DNA from: Microbacterium immunditiarum
Lineage (GTDB): Bacteria > Actinomycetota > Actinomycetes > Actinomycetales > Microbacteriaceae
NCBI RefSeq assembly: GCF_013409785.1
Contig: NZ_JACCBV010000001.1
Coordinates: 2,914,001-2,978,000, forward strand
Direction: 5' to 3'
Length of the DNA stretch: 64,000 bases
Position numbers and translations under genes: made by a program. A model generated the notes under the pieces. That model was not told the origin of the DNA. It worked only from the letters and a program-made list of their open reading frames with translations, and ran no database searches. Shown piece after piece: positions 53,731 through 63,897 of this stretch (the first letter of the stretch is position 1; every line of letters starts with the position of its first letter).

Positions 53731-56265
53731 TTACTCGCGGAGCGAGGCTCCGAACCGCTCGGCTGCGAGCGCGACGCCCGCGAGCTTCGCCTCGCTCGCC
53801 TCGGCCGCCGTGAGCGTGCGGTCGGGCGCGCGGAAGCGCAGCGCGAACGTGAGGCTCTTCGTGCCGTCGAGAAGCCCCTGGCCGCGGTAGTCGTCGACGA
53901 GCCGCAGCGACTCGAGCAGATCTCCCGATCCCTCGGCGAGCGCGTCGCGCACCTCGGCCGCCGGCACGTCGGCGCCCACGACGAGCGACACGTCCTGCGT
54001 GGCGGCCGGGAAGCCCGACAGCGATGACGCGACGACGCGCTCGCCCGAGAGCGAGAGCACGAGGTCGAGGTCGAGCTCGGCCACGATCACACGACCGGGA
54101 AGGTCGGATGCCTCGGCGACCGCCGGCAGCAGTTCGCCGACGTAGCCCACCTCGGCGCCGTCGACCGACAGCACGCCCGTGCGCCCCGGGTGCAGCGCCG
54201 CGCGCTCCCCCTGCTCGACGACGACTGAAACCCCGGCCGCCGCGGCGATCGTGCGGACGGCGTCGAGCGCGTCGGCCAGCTCGGCCGCCACAGCCGGCTG
54301 ACCGGGTTGCTTCGCGACGAGGTTGCCCGCCAGGAGCACCGCGACGTGACGGCGCTGCGGGGGGATCGACGCGTCGAGCTCGGCGAGGGTCGCGGCATCC
54401 GGTCGCACGGCCAGCGGCGGGATGAAGGAGGTGCCGTACGCCACACCGGGCTCGGGCAGGAACACGCTCCCGGTCTCGAAGAGCGCGAGGTCGGTGAAGC
54501 CGCGCGAGACGTTGCGGTGCGCGACCTGAAGCAGGCCCGGCACGAGCGAACGGCGCAGGAACGGCGCCTGCCCGTCGAGGGGGTTGGCGAGACGGATGCT
54601 CGGCAGGTGCCCGCCCGACGCGGAGCCGTGCAGGTCGTTCTGCTCCTCGGTCGTGAACGGGAACGACGGCGTCTCGACGAAGCCCGCCGCGGCGAGCGCG
54701 TTCGCCACGCGACGGCGGCCCTGCTGCGCCGGCGTCAGGCCGCGGCCCGACGGCGGAAGCGGCAGCACCGACGGGATCTGGTCGTATCCCTCGATGCGGG
54801 CGACCTCTTCCGCGAGCGTCCACTTGTCGGTGAGGTCGGGGCGCCAGGTCGGCGACACGACCGTCCAGCCGTCCGAGGTCGTCGTGACGTCGCATCCGAT
54901 GAGGCGAAGCGCGCCCGCGATCTGCTCCGCCGCGTAGTCGACGCCGATGAGGCCCGACACGAAGCCGGCGGGAAGGCCGATCGTCGTGCGCTCGATCTCG
55001 GCCAAGAGCGCGCCGCCGTACGCGGGATCGAGGGTTCCGCCCGCGTACTCGACCATGAGGTCGGCGACGCGGCGGGCTGCGACGAACGGGATCGCCGGGT
55101 CGACGCCGCGCTCGAAGCGCCGCGACGCCTCGCTGGGCAGCTTGTGCCGACGTGCGGTGCGCGCGATCGACACGGTGTCGAAGATCGCCGCCTCGATGAG
55201 GACGTTGCGCGTGGCATCCGACATCTCGGTCGTCCCACCGCCCATGACGCCGGCGAGGCCGATCGGACCCGAGTCGTCGGTGATGAGCAGGTCTTCCGCA
55301 TTGAGCGTGCGCAGCTGGCCGTCGAGCGTCTCGAGCTTCTCGCCCGCGTGCGCGCGACGCACCGTGATGCCGCCTTGCAGCTTGTCGAGGTCGTAGCCGT
55401 GGATCGGGTTGCCGAGCTCGAGCATCACGTAGTTGGTGATGTCGATGAGGATTCCGAGAGAGCGGATGCCGGCGAGCCCGAGCCGCGCGACCATCCACGG
55501 CGGGGTGGGCTTGGTGGGGTCGACGTCGCGCACGACGCGGACGACGAACTCGGATGCGCCGACCCGCCCGCGGATCGGGTGTTCGTCGTCCACCGCGATC
55601 GGGAAGCCGGAGCCCGGGGCGAGGTCGTCGGAGGCGTAGCGCGCCGCGGGGTCGCGGAACTCCGCGCCGGTCGCGTGCGAGTACTCGCGCGCGACGCCGC
55701 GGATCGAGAGCGCGTAGCCGCGGTCGGGCGTGACGTTGATGTCGATCGCGACGTCGTCGAGGCCGAGCAGCGCGACCGCGTCGGTGCCGACGGGCGCGTC
55801 GACGCCGAGCTCGACGAGGCGCAGGATGCCGGAGTGCTCGCTGCCGAGGCCGAGCTCCTTCGCCGATGCGATCATGCCGTCGGAGACGTGTCCGTAGGTC
55901 TTGCGCGCCGCGATCGGGAACGGGCCGGGAAGCACCGACCCGGGCAGCGTCACGACGACCTTGTCGCCCACGAAGAAGTTGCGCGCACCGCACACGACGC
56001 CGTGCACCGCGGGTCCGCCGTCGGCCGCGGTCTCTCCGTCCGGCGCGACCTGCACGTGGCACCAGCGGATCGTCTTGCCGTTCGACTGCGGCTCCTCGAC
56101 GAAGTCGAGCACCTCGCCGACGACGATCGGACCCTGGAGCTCGAAGCGGTGGACGTCCTCCTCCTCGAATCCGACCGACACGAGCGCCGCGAGGACGTCC
56201 TCGGCCGTGGCATCGGCCGGAACGTCCACATACTGACGCAGCCACGAAAGCGGGACGCGCATCAC
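53731..56265 (-). CDS. pheT: Phenylalanyl-tRNA synthetase beta subunit
   Basis: An 844-residue subunit. It opens [15 protein letters not shown], followed by a tRNA-binding OB domain ([20 protein letters not shown]). The B3/B4 editing domain has [16 protein letters not shown]; the B5 domains include [17 protein letters not shown]. The C-terminal anticodon-binding ferredoxin-like domain ends [20 protein letters not shown]. It pairs with PheS to charge tRNA-Phe. It overlaps pheS by 4 bp. Confidence 0.97.
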   Translation of the reverse strand: MMRVPLSWLRQYVDVPADATAEDVLAALVSVGFEEEDVHRFELQGPIVVGEVLDFVEEPQSNGKTIRWCHVQVAPDGETAADGGPAVHGVVCGARNFFVGDKVVVTLPGSVLPGPFPIAARKTYGHVSDGMIASAKELGLGSEHSGILRLVELGVDAPVGTDAVALLGLDDVAIDINVTPDRGYALSIRGVAREYSHATGAEFRDPAARYASDDLAPGSGFPIAVDDEHPIRGRVGASEFVVRVVRDVDPTKPTPPWMVARLGLAGIRSLGILIDITNYVMLELGNPIHGYDLDKLQGGITVRRAHAGEKLETLDGQLRTLNAEDLLITDDSGPIGLAGVMGGGTTEMSDATRNVLIEAAIFDTVSIARTARRHKLPSEASRRFERGVDPAIPFVAARRVADLMVEYAGGTLDPAYGGALLAEIERTTIGLPAGFVSGLIGVDYAAEQIAGALRLIGCDVTTTSDGWTVVSPTWRPDLTDKWTLAEEVARIEGYDQIPSVLPLPPSGRGLTPAQQGRRRVANALAAAGFVETPSFPFTTEEQNDLHGSASGGHLPSIRLANPLDGQAPFLRRSLVPGLLQVAHRNVSRGFTDLALFETGSVFLPEPGVAYGTSFIPPLAVRPDAATLAELDASIPPQRRHVAVLLAGNLVAKQPGQPAVAAELADALDAVRTIAAAAGVSVVVEQGERAALHPGRTGVLSVDGAEVGYVGELLPAVAEASDLPGRVIVAELDLDLVLSLSGERVVASSLSGFPAATQDVSLVVGADVPAAEVRDALAEGSGDLLESLRLVDDYRGQGLLDGTKSLTFALRFRAPDRTLTAAEASEAKLAGVALAAERFGASLRE

Positions 56266-57326
56266 ACCACCATCCCGAACTGCTCACTGAAACGGACGTC
56301 GCCCTCGGCCATGTCGCGCATGTCCTGCACGTCGCTGCGGAACATGAGCGTGCGCTCGATGCCCATGCCGAACGCGAAGCCGGAGTACTCCTCGGGGTCG
56401 ATGCCCGCCGCGCGCAGCACGTTCGGGTTGACCATGCCGCAGCCGCCCCACTCGATCCACCGAGCGCCGCCCTTGAAGGTCGGGTGCCACAGGTCGAGCT
56501 CCGCGGACGGCTCCGTGAAGGGGAAGAAGTTCGCGCGGAACCGGGTCTTCGCCTCGGGGCCGAACAGCACGCGCGCCGCGTGGTCGAGCGTGCCCTTGAG
56601 GTGGGCCATCGTGATGCCCTTGTCGACGACGAGCCCCTCGAACTGCGTGAACACGGGCAGGTGCGTCGCGTCGAACTCGTCGGTGCGGTACACACGCCCG
56701 GGGCACAGCACATAGATCGGGAGGTCGCGCTCGAGCATCGAGCGCACCTGCACGGGGCTCGTGTGCGTGCGCATCACGAGGTGGCGCGCGATCGGGTCGA
56801 CGTAGAACGTGTCCTGCTCCTGGCGCGCGGGGTGGTCCTCGTCGAAGTTGAGCGCGTCGAAGTTGAACCACTCGTGCTCGAGCTCGGGGCCTTCCGCGAT
56901 CTCCCACCCCATGCCGACGAAGATGTCGGCGACTTCTTCTTGAAGAAGGGAGATCGGATGCCGCGCACCCACGCGCGCGCGGCTCGGGAGCGCCGTGATG
57001 TCGACGCGCTCCGCCTCGAGGCGGGCGGCCGTCTCGGCCTCGATGACCTCCTGCTCGCGCGTCGCGAATGCCTGGGTCACCCGGCCGCGCGCCTGCCCGA
57101 CGAGCTTGCCGAACTCGGCCTTCTTCTCGGGCGGGACGTCGCGCAGGCGCGCGCTGAGCTTCGCGAGCGGCGAGCCCTCGCCGGCGTGCGCGGCGCGTGC
57201 GGCCTTGAGGGAGGCGGAGTCGGATGCCGCGGCGATCGCGTCGAGCGCGGCCTGGACTGCACTCTCGACCGCCTCAGGGCTGATCTGCGCCGGAGCGGCG
57301 ACGGAGTTCTCGGGTGCGTGGGACAC
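56262..57326 (-). CDS. pheS: Phenylalanyl-tRNA synthetase alpha subunit
   Basis: A 354-residue class II catalytic subunit. An N-terminal coiled coil is followed by motif 1 ([17 protein letters not shown]), motif 2 ([17 protein letters not shown]) and motif 3 ([11 protein letters not shown]). The GTG at 57326 is chosen; TAGACT lies eight bases upstream. The gene starts the pheST pair. No attenuator or T-box was seen. Confidence 0.97.
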   Translation of the reverse strand: MSHAPENSVAAPAQISPEAVESAVQAALDAIAAASDSASLKAARAAHAGEGSPLAKLSARLRDVPPEKKAEFGKLVGQARGRVTQAFATREQEVIEAETAARLEAERVDITALPSRARVGARHPISLLQEEVADIFVGMGWEIAEGPELEHEWFNFDALNFDEDHPARQEQDTFYVDPIARHLVMRTHTSPVQVRSMLERDLPIYVLCPGRVYRTDEFDATHLPVFTQFEGLVVDKGITMAHLKGTLDHAARVLFGPEAKTRFRANFFPFTEPSAELDLWHPTFKGGARWIEWGGCGMVNPNVLRAAGIDPEEYSGFAFGMGIERTLMFRSDVQDMRDMAEGDVRFSEQFGMVV

Positions 57327-57334
57327 GAGTACCG

Positions 57335-57340
57335 AGTCTA
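57335..57340 (-). promoter_or_regulatory. pheS: -10 box near the pheS start
   Basis: TAGACT on the minus strand, eight bases before the GTG at 57326. Confidence 0.4.
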
Positions 57341-57379
57341 CCGACGGCGGCGAGTGCGCCTCGCGCGCCCCGCTCTCGC

Positions 57380-58294
57380 TCAGAGGCCCTGTGCGTCGTA
57401 CTTGCCCGCGCCCTTCTGCATCGCGATGAGCTCGGTGTCGGTGACCTCCTGCGTCGGCTGGTTCGCGCCCGCGACGCGGGGCGTGCGGGCCGAGCTGCGA
57501 AGGCGCCGTTCGACGAGCGTCGCGATCGCGGACAGGATCAGACACAGGCCGATGTAGATCGCACCCACGATGATCGTGGCGGGCACGATCGGCGAGCCGA
57601 GCGTCGACTGCGACCCGATGAAGCGCGCGTAGAACAGCAGCTCGGGGTACGTGATGATGAAGCCCAGCGCCGTATCCTTCAGGGTCACGACGAGCTGCGC
57701 GATGATCACCGGCAGCATCGCCCGGATCGCCTGGGGAAGGAGGATCAGGCGCATGACGCCCGCCTTGCGCAGTCCGATCGCGTACCCGGCCTCGCTCTGG
57801 CCGCGCGGCAGCGACTCGACGCCGGCCCGGATGACCTCGGCGAGCACCGACCCGTTGTACGCGATGAGCGCGATCACGACCGCCCAGTACGGATCCATGC
57901 GGATGCCGAGCACAGGCAGGCCGTAGTACAGCAGGAACATGAAGATCAGGACGGGGATCGCGCGCAGCACCTCGACGAGCGATCCGGCCGGCCAGCGCAT
58001 CCACCGGTGCAGCGAGAGGCGCCCGAGCGCGAGGATGAAGCCGAGCGCGAGAGCGCCGACCGCGGCGACAGCGAACGCGCTCAACGTGCGCAGCGTCGCG
58101 AGCCCGATCTGGATCCACACGTTCGTGTAGGTGAAGGCGGCCCACTTCTCGGCGGAGAACTGCCCCGTGACGGCCAGCCGCCAGACGAAGAATCCGATGA
58201 TCCCGGCGACGACGAGGATCGTGATGACACCGAGGATGCGGTTGCGGACGATCGCCCGCGGGCCGGGGACGTCGTACAGGACCGACGAGCTCAT
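57380..58294 (-). CDS. gluD: Amino-acid ABC transporter permease (GluD-like)
   Basis: A 304-residue membrane protein with five or six helices. The cytoplasmic EAA loop is [25 protein letters not shown] ([13 protein letters not shown]). It has a longer N terminus and a C-terminal tail ([16 protein letters not shown]), as in corynebacterial GluD. The ATG at 58294 overlaps the gluC stop by 4 bp. Last gene of the glutamate importer operon. Confidence 0.9.
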   Translation of the reverse strand: MSSSVLYDVPGPRAIVRNRILGVITILVVAGIIGFFVWRLAVTGQFSAEKWAAFTYTNVWIQIGLATLRTLSAFAVAAVGALALGFILALGRLSLHRWMRWPAGSLVEVLRAIPVLIFMFLLYYGLPVLGIRMDPYWAVVIALIAYNGSVLAEVIRAGVESLPRGQSEAGYAIGLRKAGVMRLILLPQAIRAMLPVIIAQLVVTLKDTALGFIITYPELLFYARFIGSQSTLGSPIVPATIIVGAIYIGLCLILSAIATLVERRLRSSARTPRVAGANQPTQEVTDTELIAMQKGAGKYDAQGL

Positions 58295-58947
58295 CGCGTC
58301 ACCTTCCATCGGTTCTCGAGAGCTCGCTGCGCCCACGAGAGCAGCAGCACCAGCACGACGAAGATGAACATGACCCACAGGATCACGAGGAACTGGTTCT
58401 CACCCCGCTCGCTCATGTAGCTGCGGATCGAGCCGAGGTTCACGACCGAGAAGCCGGCCGCCACCGTCGTGTTCTTGAGGAGCGCGATGAACACGCTCAT
58501 CATCGGCGGGATGACCGAGCGGAACGCCTGCGGCATCACGACCTGGCTCATCACCTGCCCGAACGTGAGCCCGAGAGCGCGTGCGGCCTCGGCCTGCCCG
58601 ACCGGCACGGTGTTGATGCCCGATCGGATCGTCTCGGCGACATAGGTCGCCGTGTAGATGCCGAGGGCGAAGATCGCGAGCGTGAGCGACACCGGCGCGG
58701 TGAGCCGTAGCCCGAGCAGCGGCGGCAGTGCGAAGGCGAACGCGAAGAACACGAGCGTGAGCGGAGTGTTGCGGATCGTGTTGACATACGCGGTGCCGAC
58801 CGCGCGGGCGACGGGGATGGGCGACACGCGCATGGCCCCGACGATCGTGCCGAGGATGAGCGCCAGCAATCCGCCTGCGATGAACAGTATGAGCGTGCCG
58901 ATCAGGGTCTCCTGCCAGAGATCCAGATTGTCGGTGATGACGCCCAC
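58291..58947 (-). CDS. gluC: Amino-acid ABC transporter permease (GluC-like)
   Basis: A 218-residue permease of the HisM family with about five helices. The EAA loop is [37 protein letters not shown] is a conserved family start. It forms a heterodimeric channel with GluD in the membrane. A strong stem-loop lies between gluB and this gene. Confidence 0.9.
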   Translation of the reverse strand: MGVITDNLDLWQETLIGTLILFIAGGLLALILGTIVGAMRVSPIPVARAVGTAYVNTIRNTPLTLVFFAFAFALPPLLGLRLTAPVSLTLAIFALGIYTATYVAETIRSGINTVPVGQAEAARALGLTFGQVMSQVVMPQAFRSVIPPMMSVFIALLKNTTVAAGFSVVNLGSIRSYMSERGENQFLVILWVMFIFVVLVLLLSWAQRALENRWKVTR

Positions 58948-58996
58948 TCGCGCTCCCCTCTCCTTCTCGGTTCAGTCGCCGGTGCGGCGCCTGAGA

Positions 58997-59025
58997 GACG
59001 GGGCGGCCGAGAGGGCCGCCCCGTC
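58997..59025 (-). terminator. Strong intergenic stem-loop between gluB and gluC
   Basis: A perfect 12-bp stem (GACGGGGCGGCC with GGCCGCCCCGTC) and a 5-base loop, seven bases past the gluB stop. TCTCTC follows. It probably acts as a partial terminator or 3' end protector, giving more binding protein than permease. Confidence 0.65.
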
Positions 59026-59032
59026 CGTTCGG

Positions 59033-59932
59033 TCAGTCGACGTCGGGCTGCTCGCCCGCGATCCCCGCCGGAGCGAGGTGCTGGTCGAACAGCGCCTGCC
59101 ACACGTCGCCGCCGTCCGTGAACAGCTGGTTGATGTGGTCCTGCAGAGCGGTGTCACCCTTCGGGATGCCGACGCCGTAGCGCTCCTCACTGAAGGGCTC
59201 GCCCGCGATCTTGATCTCGTCGGGGCGCTGCGCGACGTACCCGGCGAGGATCGCCTCGTCGGTCGTGATCGCGTCCACCGATCCGGCGAGCAGCTGCTCG
59301 ACGCACTGCGAGTACGTGTCGTACTCGACCGTGTCGCCGGGGTTGAACTCGTCGCGGATGCGCTGCAGCGGCGTCGAACCCGTCACCGAGCAGACGATCT
59401 TGCCTTCGAGGTCGTCTGGGCCGTTGATGTCCTCGTTGTCGGCCGCGACGAGCAGACCCTGACCCGTGATGAAGTACGGGCCGGCGAAGTCGATCTGCTC
59501 CTTGCGCTTGTCGGTGATCGAGTATGTGCCGACGTAGTAGTCGATGTCGCCGTTCACGAGCGCCTGCTCGCGGTTGGCCGACGGGATCGTCTGGTACTCG
59601 ATCTGGTCCTCCGAGAACCCGAGGGACGCGGCGATCCACCGCGCGATGTCGACGTCGAAGCCGGTGCGCTCACCGGTCGTGGCGTCCTCGTAGCCGAGGC
59701 CGGGCTGGTCGTTCTTGACGCCGACCACGACGCCGCCGCGCTCGGTCATGGCGTCGAACGTCGGGCTGCCCTCGAGCGAGACATCCGTGGCGACCTCCCA
59801 CAGGGCCTCGTCTCCGCCGGTGTCACCACCCGCGTCCGTCGAGGTGCCTCCCGGCGTGCCGGTGTTGCAGGCGGTGAGCGTCAGGGCGGCGATCGCGAGA
59901 GCGGCGCCGACGAAAATTCGTGACTTTCGCAT
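59033..59932 (-). CDS. gluB: Glutamate/amino-acid ABC transporter substrate-binding lipoprotein (GluB-like)
   Basis: A 299-residue extracytoplasmic solute-binding protein. The lipoprotein signal ends in LTLTAC, with Cys22 as lipid anchor. The mature part has family 3 features: RGGVVVGVKNDQPGLG, TGERTGFDVDIARWIAASLG, and DYYVGTYSITDKRKEQIDFA. Ser, Asp and Arg positions that bind alpha-amino acids are present. It lies 123 bp after gluA and is followed by a strong stem-loop. Confidence 0.93.
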   Translation of the reverse strand: MRKSRIFVGAALAIAALTLTACNTGTPGGTSTDAGGDTGGDEALWEVATDVSLEGSPTFDAMTERGGVVVGVKNDQPGLGYEDATTGERTGFDVDIARWIAASLGFSEDQIEYQTIPSANREQALVNGDIDYYVGTYSITDKRKEQIDFAGPYFITGQGLLVAADNEDINGPDDLEGKIVCSVTGSTPLQRIRDEFNPGDTVEYDTYSQCVEQLLAGSVDAITTDEAILAGYVAQRPDEIKIAGEPFSEERYGVGIPKGDTALQDHINQLFTDGGDVWQALFDQHLAPAGIAGEQPDVD

Positions 59933-60055
59933 GTGAGTTCTCCTGGGGTTTCCTTTTGGGTGCGTTTTCGTATCCGACGTTCGGGTCGTGCGGACTCCGC
60001 CGATGGTGGCGGGGTGGTGCTGCTGTGGGTTGATCCTTTCGTCGTTGGGTTCGCG

Positions 60056-60853
<798 letters not shown>

Positions 60854-60881
60854 GACCTTCACCCTATGGCGGTGGTCGGAC

Positions 60882-60921
60882 ACTGTACCAGTCGGGACGC
60901 GACCCTTTACCGATCTGTAAC
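60882..60921 (-). promoter_or_regulatory. gluA: gluA promoter with GlnR-like box
   Basis: TACAGT (60882-60887, minus) is preceded by TGG, an extended -10. At -35, 17 bases upstream, there is only GTAAAG (60905-60910). This forms the right half of GTTAC-N6-GTAAA (60905-60921), which fits the actinobacterial GlnR consensus GTNAC-N6-GNAAC except at the last base. The overlap of box and poor -35 fits an activator-dependent promoter. Confidence 0.5.
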
Positions 60922-60959
60922 AGGTGCGAATCCGAGGCGTGACGGCGCTGCGCGGGTGC

Positions 60960-61760
60960 TCAGGCCTGCGCGCGCTGGGCGAAGGCCGTCTCGTAGAGGC
61001 ACACGCTCGCGGCGGTCGCGAGGTTGAGCGACTCGGCCTCGCCGTAGATGGGGAGCCGCAGCGCGAGATCCGCAAGGGCGAGGGCCTCCTCGTCGAGCCC
61101 GCGCGCCTCATTGCCGAACAGCCACGCCGTGGGCTCCGCGAGCAGCCTCCGCGCCTCGAGGAAGTCCTCACCCCCGACATCCGCCGCGATGACCCGCACG
61201 CCGACCGCGTGGGCGCGCTCGACAGCGGTCGCGAGGTCGACGCCGACGGCGACCGGAAGGTGGAAGAGCGACCCCGTCGTCGCGCGCACGACCTTGGGGT
61301 TGTAGGGATCGACGGTGCGCCCCGTCAGCACGACCGCGTCGGCGCCGGCCGCGTCGGCGGCGCGGATGATCGTGCCGAGGTTGCCCGGGTCGCGCACCTC
61401 CTCGCAGATCGCGACGAGGCGCGGGGTAGAGGCGAACACCTCGCGCACTGACGTCGGCGATTGCCGTGCGACGGCGACGATCCCCTGCGGAGTCACGGTG
61501 TCGGCCATCGCGTCGAGGACGGCCTCGGTCGTGAAGACGATCTCGACGCCGGCGTCGCGCGCGGTGTCGCGCAGGTCGGGGTGACGCTCGAGCGCAGTAG
61601 GCGTCGCGAAGACCTCGACGAGCGTGTCGGGACGGTAGGCGAGCGCCTCCCGCGCGGCCTGCGGCCCCTCCAGGAGGAACAGCCCGGTCTCCTGACGGGC
61701 GCTGCGCTTGGTCAGCTTCGCGACCGCGCGCACGCGCGGCGAACGCGGGTTCTCGAGCAC
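60960..61760 (-). CDS. TrmH/SpoU-family RNA 2'-O-methyltransferase
   Basis: A 266-residue methyltransferase. An N-terminal substrate-binding part ([20 protein letters not shown]) is followed by the SPOUT knot: [39 protein letters not shown] and [20 protein letters not shown]. These are SpoU motifs 1-3. The position after rplT matches Rv1644 (tsnR) of M. tuberculosis, so a 23S rRNA target is likely, but not proven. The GTG at 61760 is used, with TACACT six bases upstream. Confidence 0.92.
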   Translation of the reverse strand: MLENPRSPRVRAVAKLTKRSARQETGLFLLEGPQAAREALAYRPDTLVEVFATPTALERHPDLRDTARDAGVEIVFTTEAVLDAMADTVTPQGIVAVARQSPTSVREVFASTPRLVAICEEVRDPGNLGTIIRAADAAGADAVVLTGRTVDPYNPKVVRATTGSLFHLPVAVGVDLATAVERAHAVGVRVIAADVGGEDFLEARRLLAEPTAWLFGNEARGLDEEALALADLALRLPIYGEAESLNLATAASVCLYETAFAQRAQA

Positions 61761-61766
61761 ACGATC

Positions 61767-61772
61767 AGTGTA
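61767..61772 (-). promoter_or_regulatory. -10 box, leaderless-type start for the SpoU methyltransferase gene
   Basis: TACACT on the minus strand, six bases before the GTG at 61760. Confidence 0.42.
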
Positions 61773-61832
61773 TGGCCCGCCCCGGCCACGGCTGGGCGGC
61801 GGGGCATCCGTCACGCCTTGCCGGGCATGCGA

Positions 61833-61864
61833 AGAGGGCGCCCTCCGTACGGAGGACGCCCTCT
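61833..61864 (-). terminator. Terminator hairpin after rplT
   Basis: AGAGGGCG-x-CCTCCG-TA-CGGAGG-x-CGCCCTCT: a 14-bp stem with one internal mismatch and a 2-base apex, 19 bases past the rplT stop. There is no long U run. It would end the infC-rpmI-rplT transcript before the methyltransferase gene. Confidence 0.72.
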
Positions 61865-61882
61865 TGAGAACCGGATGCAGCG

Positions 61883-62266
61883 TCAGGCGCTCTTCGGAGC
61901 GTTGACGTCGGCCGGCAGTGCCTTCTTGGCGGTCTCGACGAGCGACGCGAACGTCTTGGGCTCGTTCACCGCGAGCTCGGCGAGCATGCGGCGGTCGACC
62001 TGCACACCCGCGAGGCCGAGGCCCTGGATGAAGCGGTTGTACGTGATGCCGTTCTGACGCGCGGCGGCGTTGATGCGCTGGATCCACAGACGACGGAAGT
62101 CGCCCTTGCGCTTGCGGCGGTCGCGGTACGCGTAGACGAGCGAGTGTGTGACCTGCTCCTTCGCCTTGCGGTACAGGCGCGAACGCTGACCCCGGTAACC
62201 CGAGGCGCGCTCGAGGATGACGCGACGCTTCTTGTGGGCGTTGACAGCCCGCTTGACTCTAGCCAT
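61883..62266 (-). CDS. rplT: 50S ribosomal protein L20
   Basis: A 127-residue basic protein. [40 protein letters not shown] and [20 protein letters not shown] are conserved blocks. L20 is an early 23S rRNA-binding assembly protein and in many bacteria the autoregulator of its operon. Last gene of infC-rpmI-rplT. Confidence 0.98.
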   Translation of the reverse strand: MARVKRAVNAHKKRRVILERASGYRGQRSRLYRKAKEQVTHSLVYAYRDRRKRKGDFRRLWIQRINAAARQNGITYNRFIQGLGLAGVQVDRRMLAELAVNEPKTFASLVETAKKALPADVNAPKSA

Positions 62267-62297
62267 TTCGTTTCGTTCCTATTCGTGCGTCGGCGCG

Positions 62298-62492
62298 TCA
62301 GCGGCCGAGAAGCTTCTTCGCGACCTTCGCGTCGCCCTTGGCGAGGACCTGGTCCTGCGAGAGGCGGCGGGTGCGGCGGGTGGGCTTGCCCTCGAAGTTG
62401 TGGCGAAGGTTCGCCTGCTGCTTCATGAGTTTTCCGCTGCCGGTGACCTTGAAGCGCTTCTTGGCGCCGGAGTGGGTCTTCTGCTTCGGCAT
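62298..62492 (-). CDS. rpmI: 50S ribosomal protein L35
   Basis: A 64-residue basic protein: [20 protein letters not shown] and [18 protein letters not shown] are diagnostic. It lies 31 bp before rplT and about 100 bp after infC. Confidence 0.98.
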   Translation of the reverse strand: MPKQKTHSGAKKRFKVTGSGKLMKQQANLRHNFEGKPTRRTRRLSQDQVLAKGDAKVAKKLLGR

Positions 62493-62590
62493 CTTCGTTC
62501 CTTATCGATTTCGCCCCGAGGGGCTTCGTGTGGCATCCCGCATCGCGGGAGTCAAATCCCGCGTGTGTGCGGGAGATCGTGGGGAGGCTG

Positions 62591-63217
62591 CTAGCTCTCG
62601 CCGGCCGCCTCGGTCTCGGCGGGCGCATCGCCGGCGCCGGTGCGGGCCGAACGGGCCGCCTCGCGGTTCGCCGCGCGCTGCGCGTTCTGCTCCGCCTTCG
62701 CCTCGGACTTGTTCTTGTGCGGGGCGATCACCATCACCATGTTGCGGCCGTCGATGGTCGGGTTGGACTCGACCGTGCCGAACTCGGCCACGTCTTCGGC
62801 GAACTTGCGCAGCAGGCGCACACCCTGCTCGGGACGCGACTGCTCGCGACCGCGGAACAGGATCATCGCCTTGACCTTGTCGCCGGCCTTCAGGAAGCCC
62901 TCGGCGCGCTTGAGCTTCGTGATGTAGTCGTGCGCTTCGATCTTCAGACGGAAGCGGACCTCCTTGAGGACCGTGTTCGCCTGGTTGCGACGCGCTTCCT
63001 TTGCCTTCTGCGCGGCCTCGTACTTGTACTTGCCGTAGTCCATGATCTTGACCACGGGAGGCCTCGAGTTCGGGGCGACCTCGACCAGGTCGAGATCCGC
63101 CTCCTGAGCCAGACGCTGCGCAACCTCGATGCGGACGATGCCGACCTGCTCGCCGTTGGGTCCGACGAGTCGGACCTCGGGCACACGGATGCGCTCGTTG
63201 GTGCGGGGATCGCTGAT
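62591..63217 (-). CDS. infC: Translation initiation factor IF-3, starting at a rare ATC codon
   Basis: A 208-residue factor that binds the 30S subunit and checks start codon and initiator tRNA. The protein begins [20 protein letters not shown], the normal actinobacterial IF-3 N terminus. [20 protein letters not shown] and [20 protein letters not shown] follow. The first residue is encoded by ATC at 63215-63217, with GAGGAG six bases upstream. Starting at the next candidate, GTG 63184, would remove eleven conserved residues. IF-3 genes use AUU/AUC starts as an autoregulatory device, because IF-3 itself rejects such codons. The C-terminal tail is Ala/Glu-rich. Confidence 0.95.
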   Translation of the reverse strand: MSDPRTNERIRVPEVRLVGPNGEQVGIVRIEVAQRLAQEADLDLVEVAPNSRPPVVKIMDYGKYKYEAAQKAKEARRNQANTVLKEVRFRLKIEAHDYITKLKRAEGFLKAGDKVKAMILFRGREQSRPEQGVRLLRKFAEDVAEFGTVESNPTIDGRNMVMVIAPHKNKSEAKAEQNAQRAANREAARSARTGAGDAPAETEAAGES

Positions 63218-63223
63218 GCGGAA

Positions 63224-63229
63224 CTCCTC
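63224..63229 (-). promoter_or_regulatory. infC: Ribosome-binding site fixing the ATC start of infC
   Basis: GAGGAG on the minus strand, followed by six bases (TTCCGC) and the ATC start codon. No ATG, GTG or TTG lies at a usable distance. Confidence 0.75.
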
Positions 63230-63248
63230 TTCGTGCGGATGGATGGCA

Positions 63249-63270
63249 CCGCGACACGGGTGTGTCGCGG
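63249..63270 (-). promoter_or_regulatory. Hairpin in the infC leader
   Basis: A perfect 9-bp stem (CCGCGACAC with GTGTCGCGG) and a 4-base loop, ending about 20 bases before the infC ribosome-binding site. No U run follows. A further 7-bp hairpin (TCCGGAG/CTCCGGA, 63428-63448) lies upstream. These may be part of an L20- or IF-3-responsive leader; I cannot match a named RNA family. Confidence 0.4.
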
Positions 63271-63477
63271 GCGAAGAGTCTCACTCCACCCGGCGAGGCG
63301 CCGAAGCACCTGCTTGCTGCACCCTGATCCCAGATCGGGACTACCCCGTACGCCGTGCGGACGGGGCGGAGCGCGTGACCCGGTAGCCTGGAGCGGCAAG
63401 CGCGGGTGGGATGTGATCCTCTTTCGTTCCGGAGCAGATCACTCCGGAGCCCGCCAAAGTCTACCAGAGAGTGGCAC

Positions 63478-63897
63478 GTGAGCACGATTCCGGATACCGG
63501 CGACAGCGCCCGACCGACCGAACAGAGCACCGACGCCGAGCGGCTCTCGCGCTGGGAGGAGCAGGAGCGGGTCGCGGCATCCGCCACCCGCGACATCGCG
63601 GACGTGCCGGCCGTCGAGGTCATCACGACGACAGCCGTGCACCTCATGAGCGCGGCCGCCGTGAAGGTCGGCCTCGCCGACGACCCCGCGTCGCAGCTCG
63701 ACCTCGACGAGGCCCGCAAGCTCATCAACGCCCTCGCGGGCCTCATCACCGCCGGCGCGCCCGAGATCAGCGACATGCACGCGCGTTCGCTGCGCGACGG
63801 GCTCCGGTCGCTCCAGCTCGCGTTCCGCGAGGCATCCGTCATCCCCGACCCGATCGGCAAGGGCCCCGGCGAGAAGTGGACCGGCCCCGTCACCTAG
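63478..63897 (+). CDS. DUF1844 domain-containing protein
   Basis: A 139-residue protein. After a variable acidic N terminus, [40 protein letters not shown] and [12 protein letters not shown] match the DUF1844 helical domain. The function is unknown; the gene is commonly found beside infC in actinobacteria. The GTG at 63478 is used. It diverges from infC and converges with the partial gene at the window edge, overlapping it by 8 bp at the stops. Confidence 0.85.
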   Translation: MSTIPDTGDSARPTEQSTDAERLSRWEEQERVAASATRDIADVPAVEVITTTAVHLMSAAAVKVGLADDPASQLDLDEARKLINALAGLITAGAPEISDMHARSLRDGLRSLQLAFREASVIPDPIGKGPGEKWTGPVT

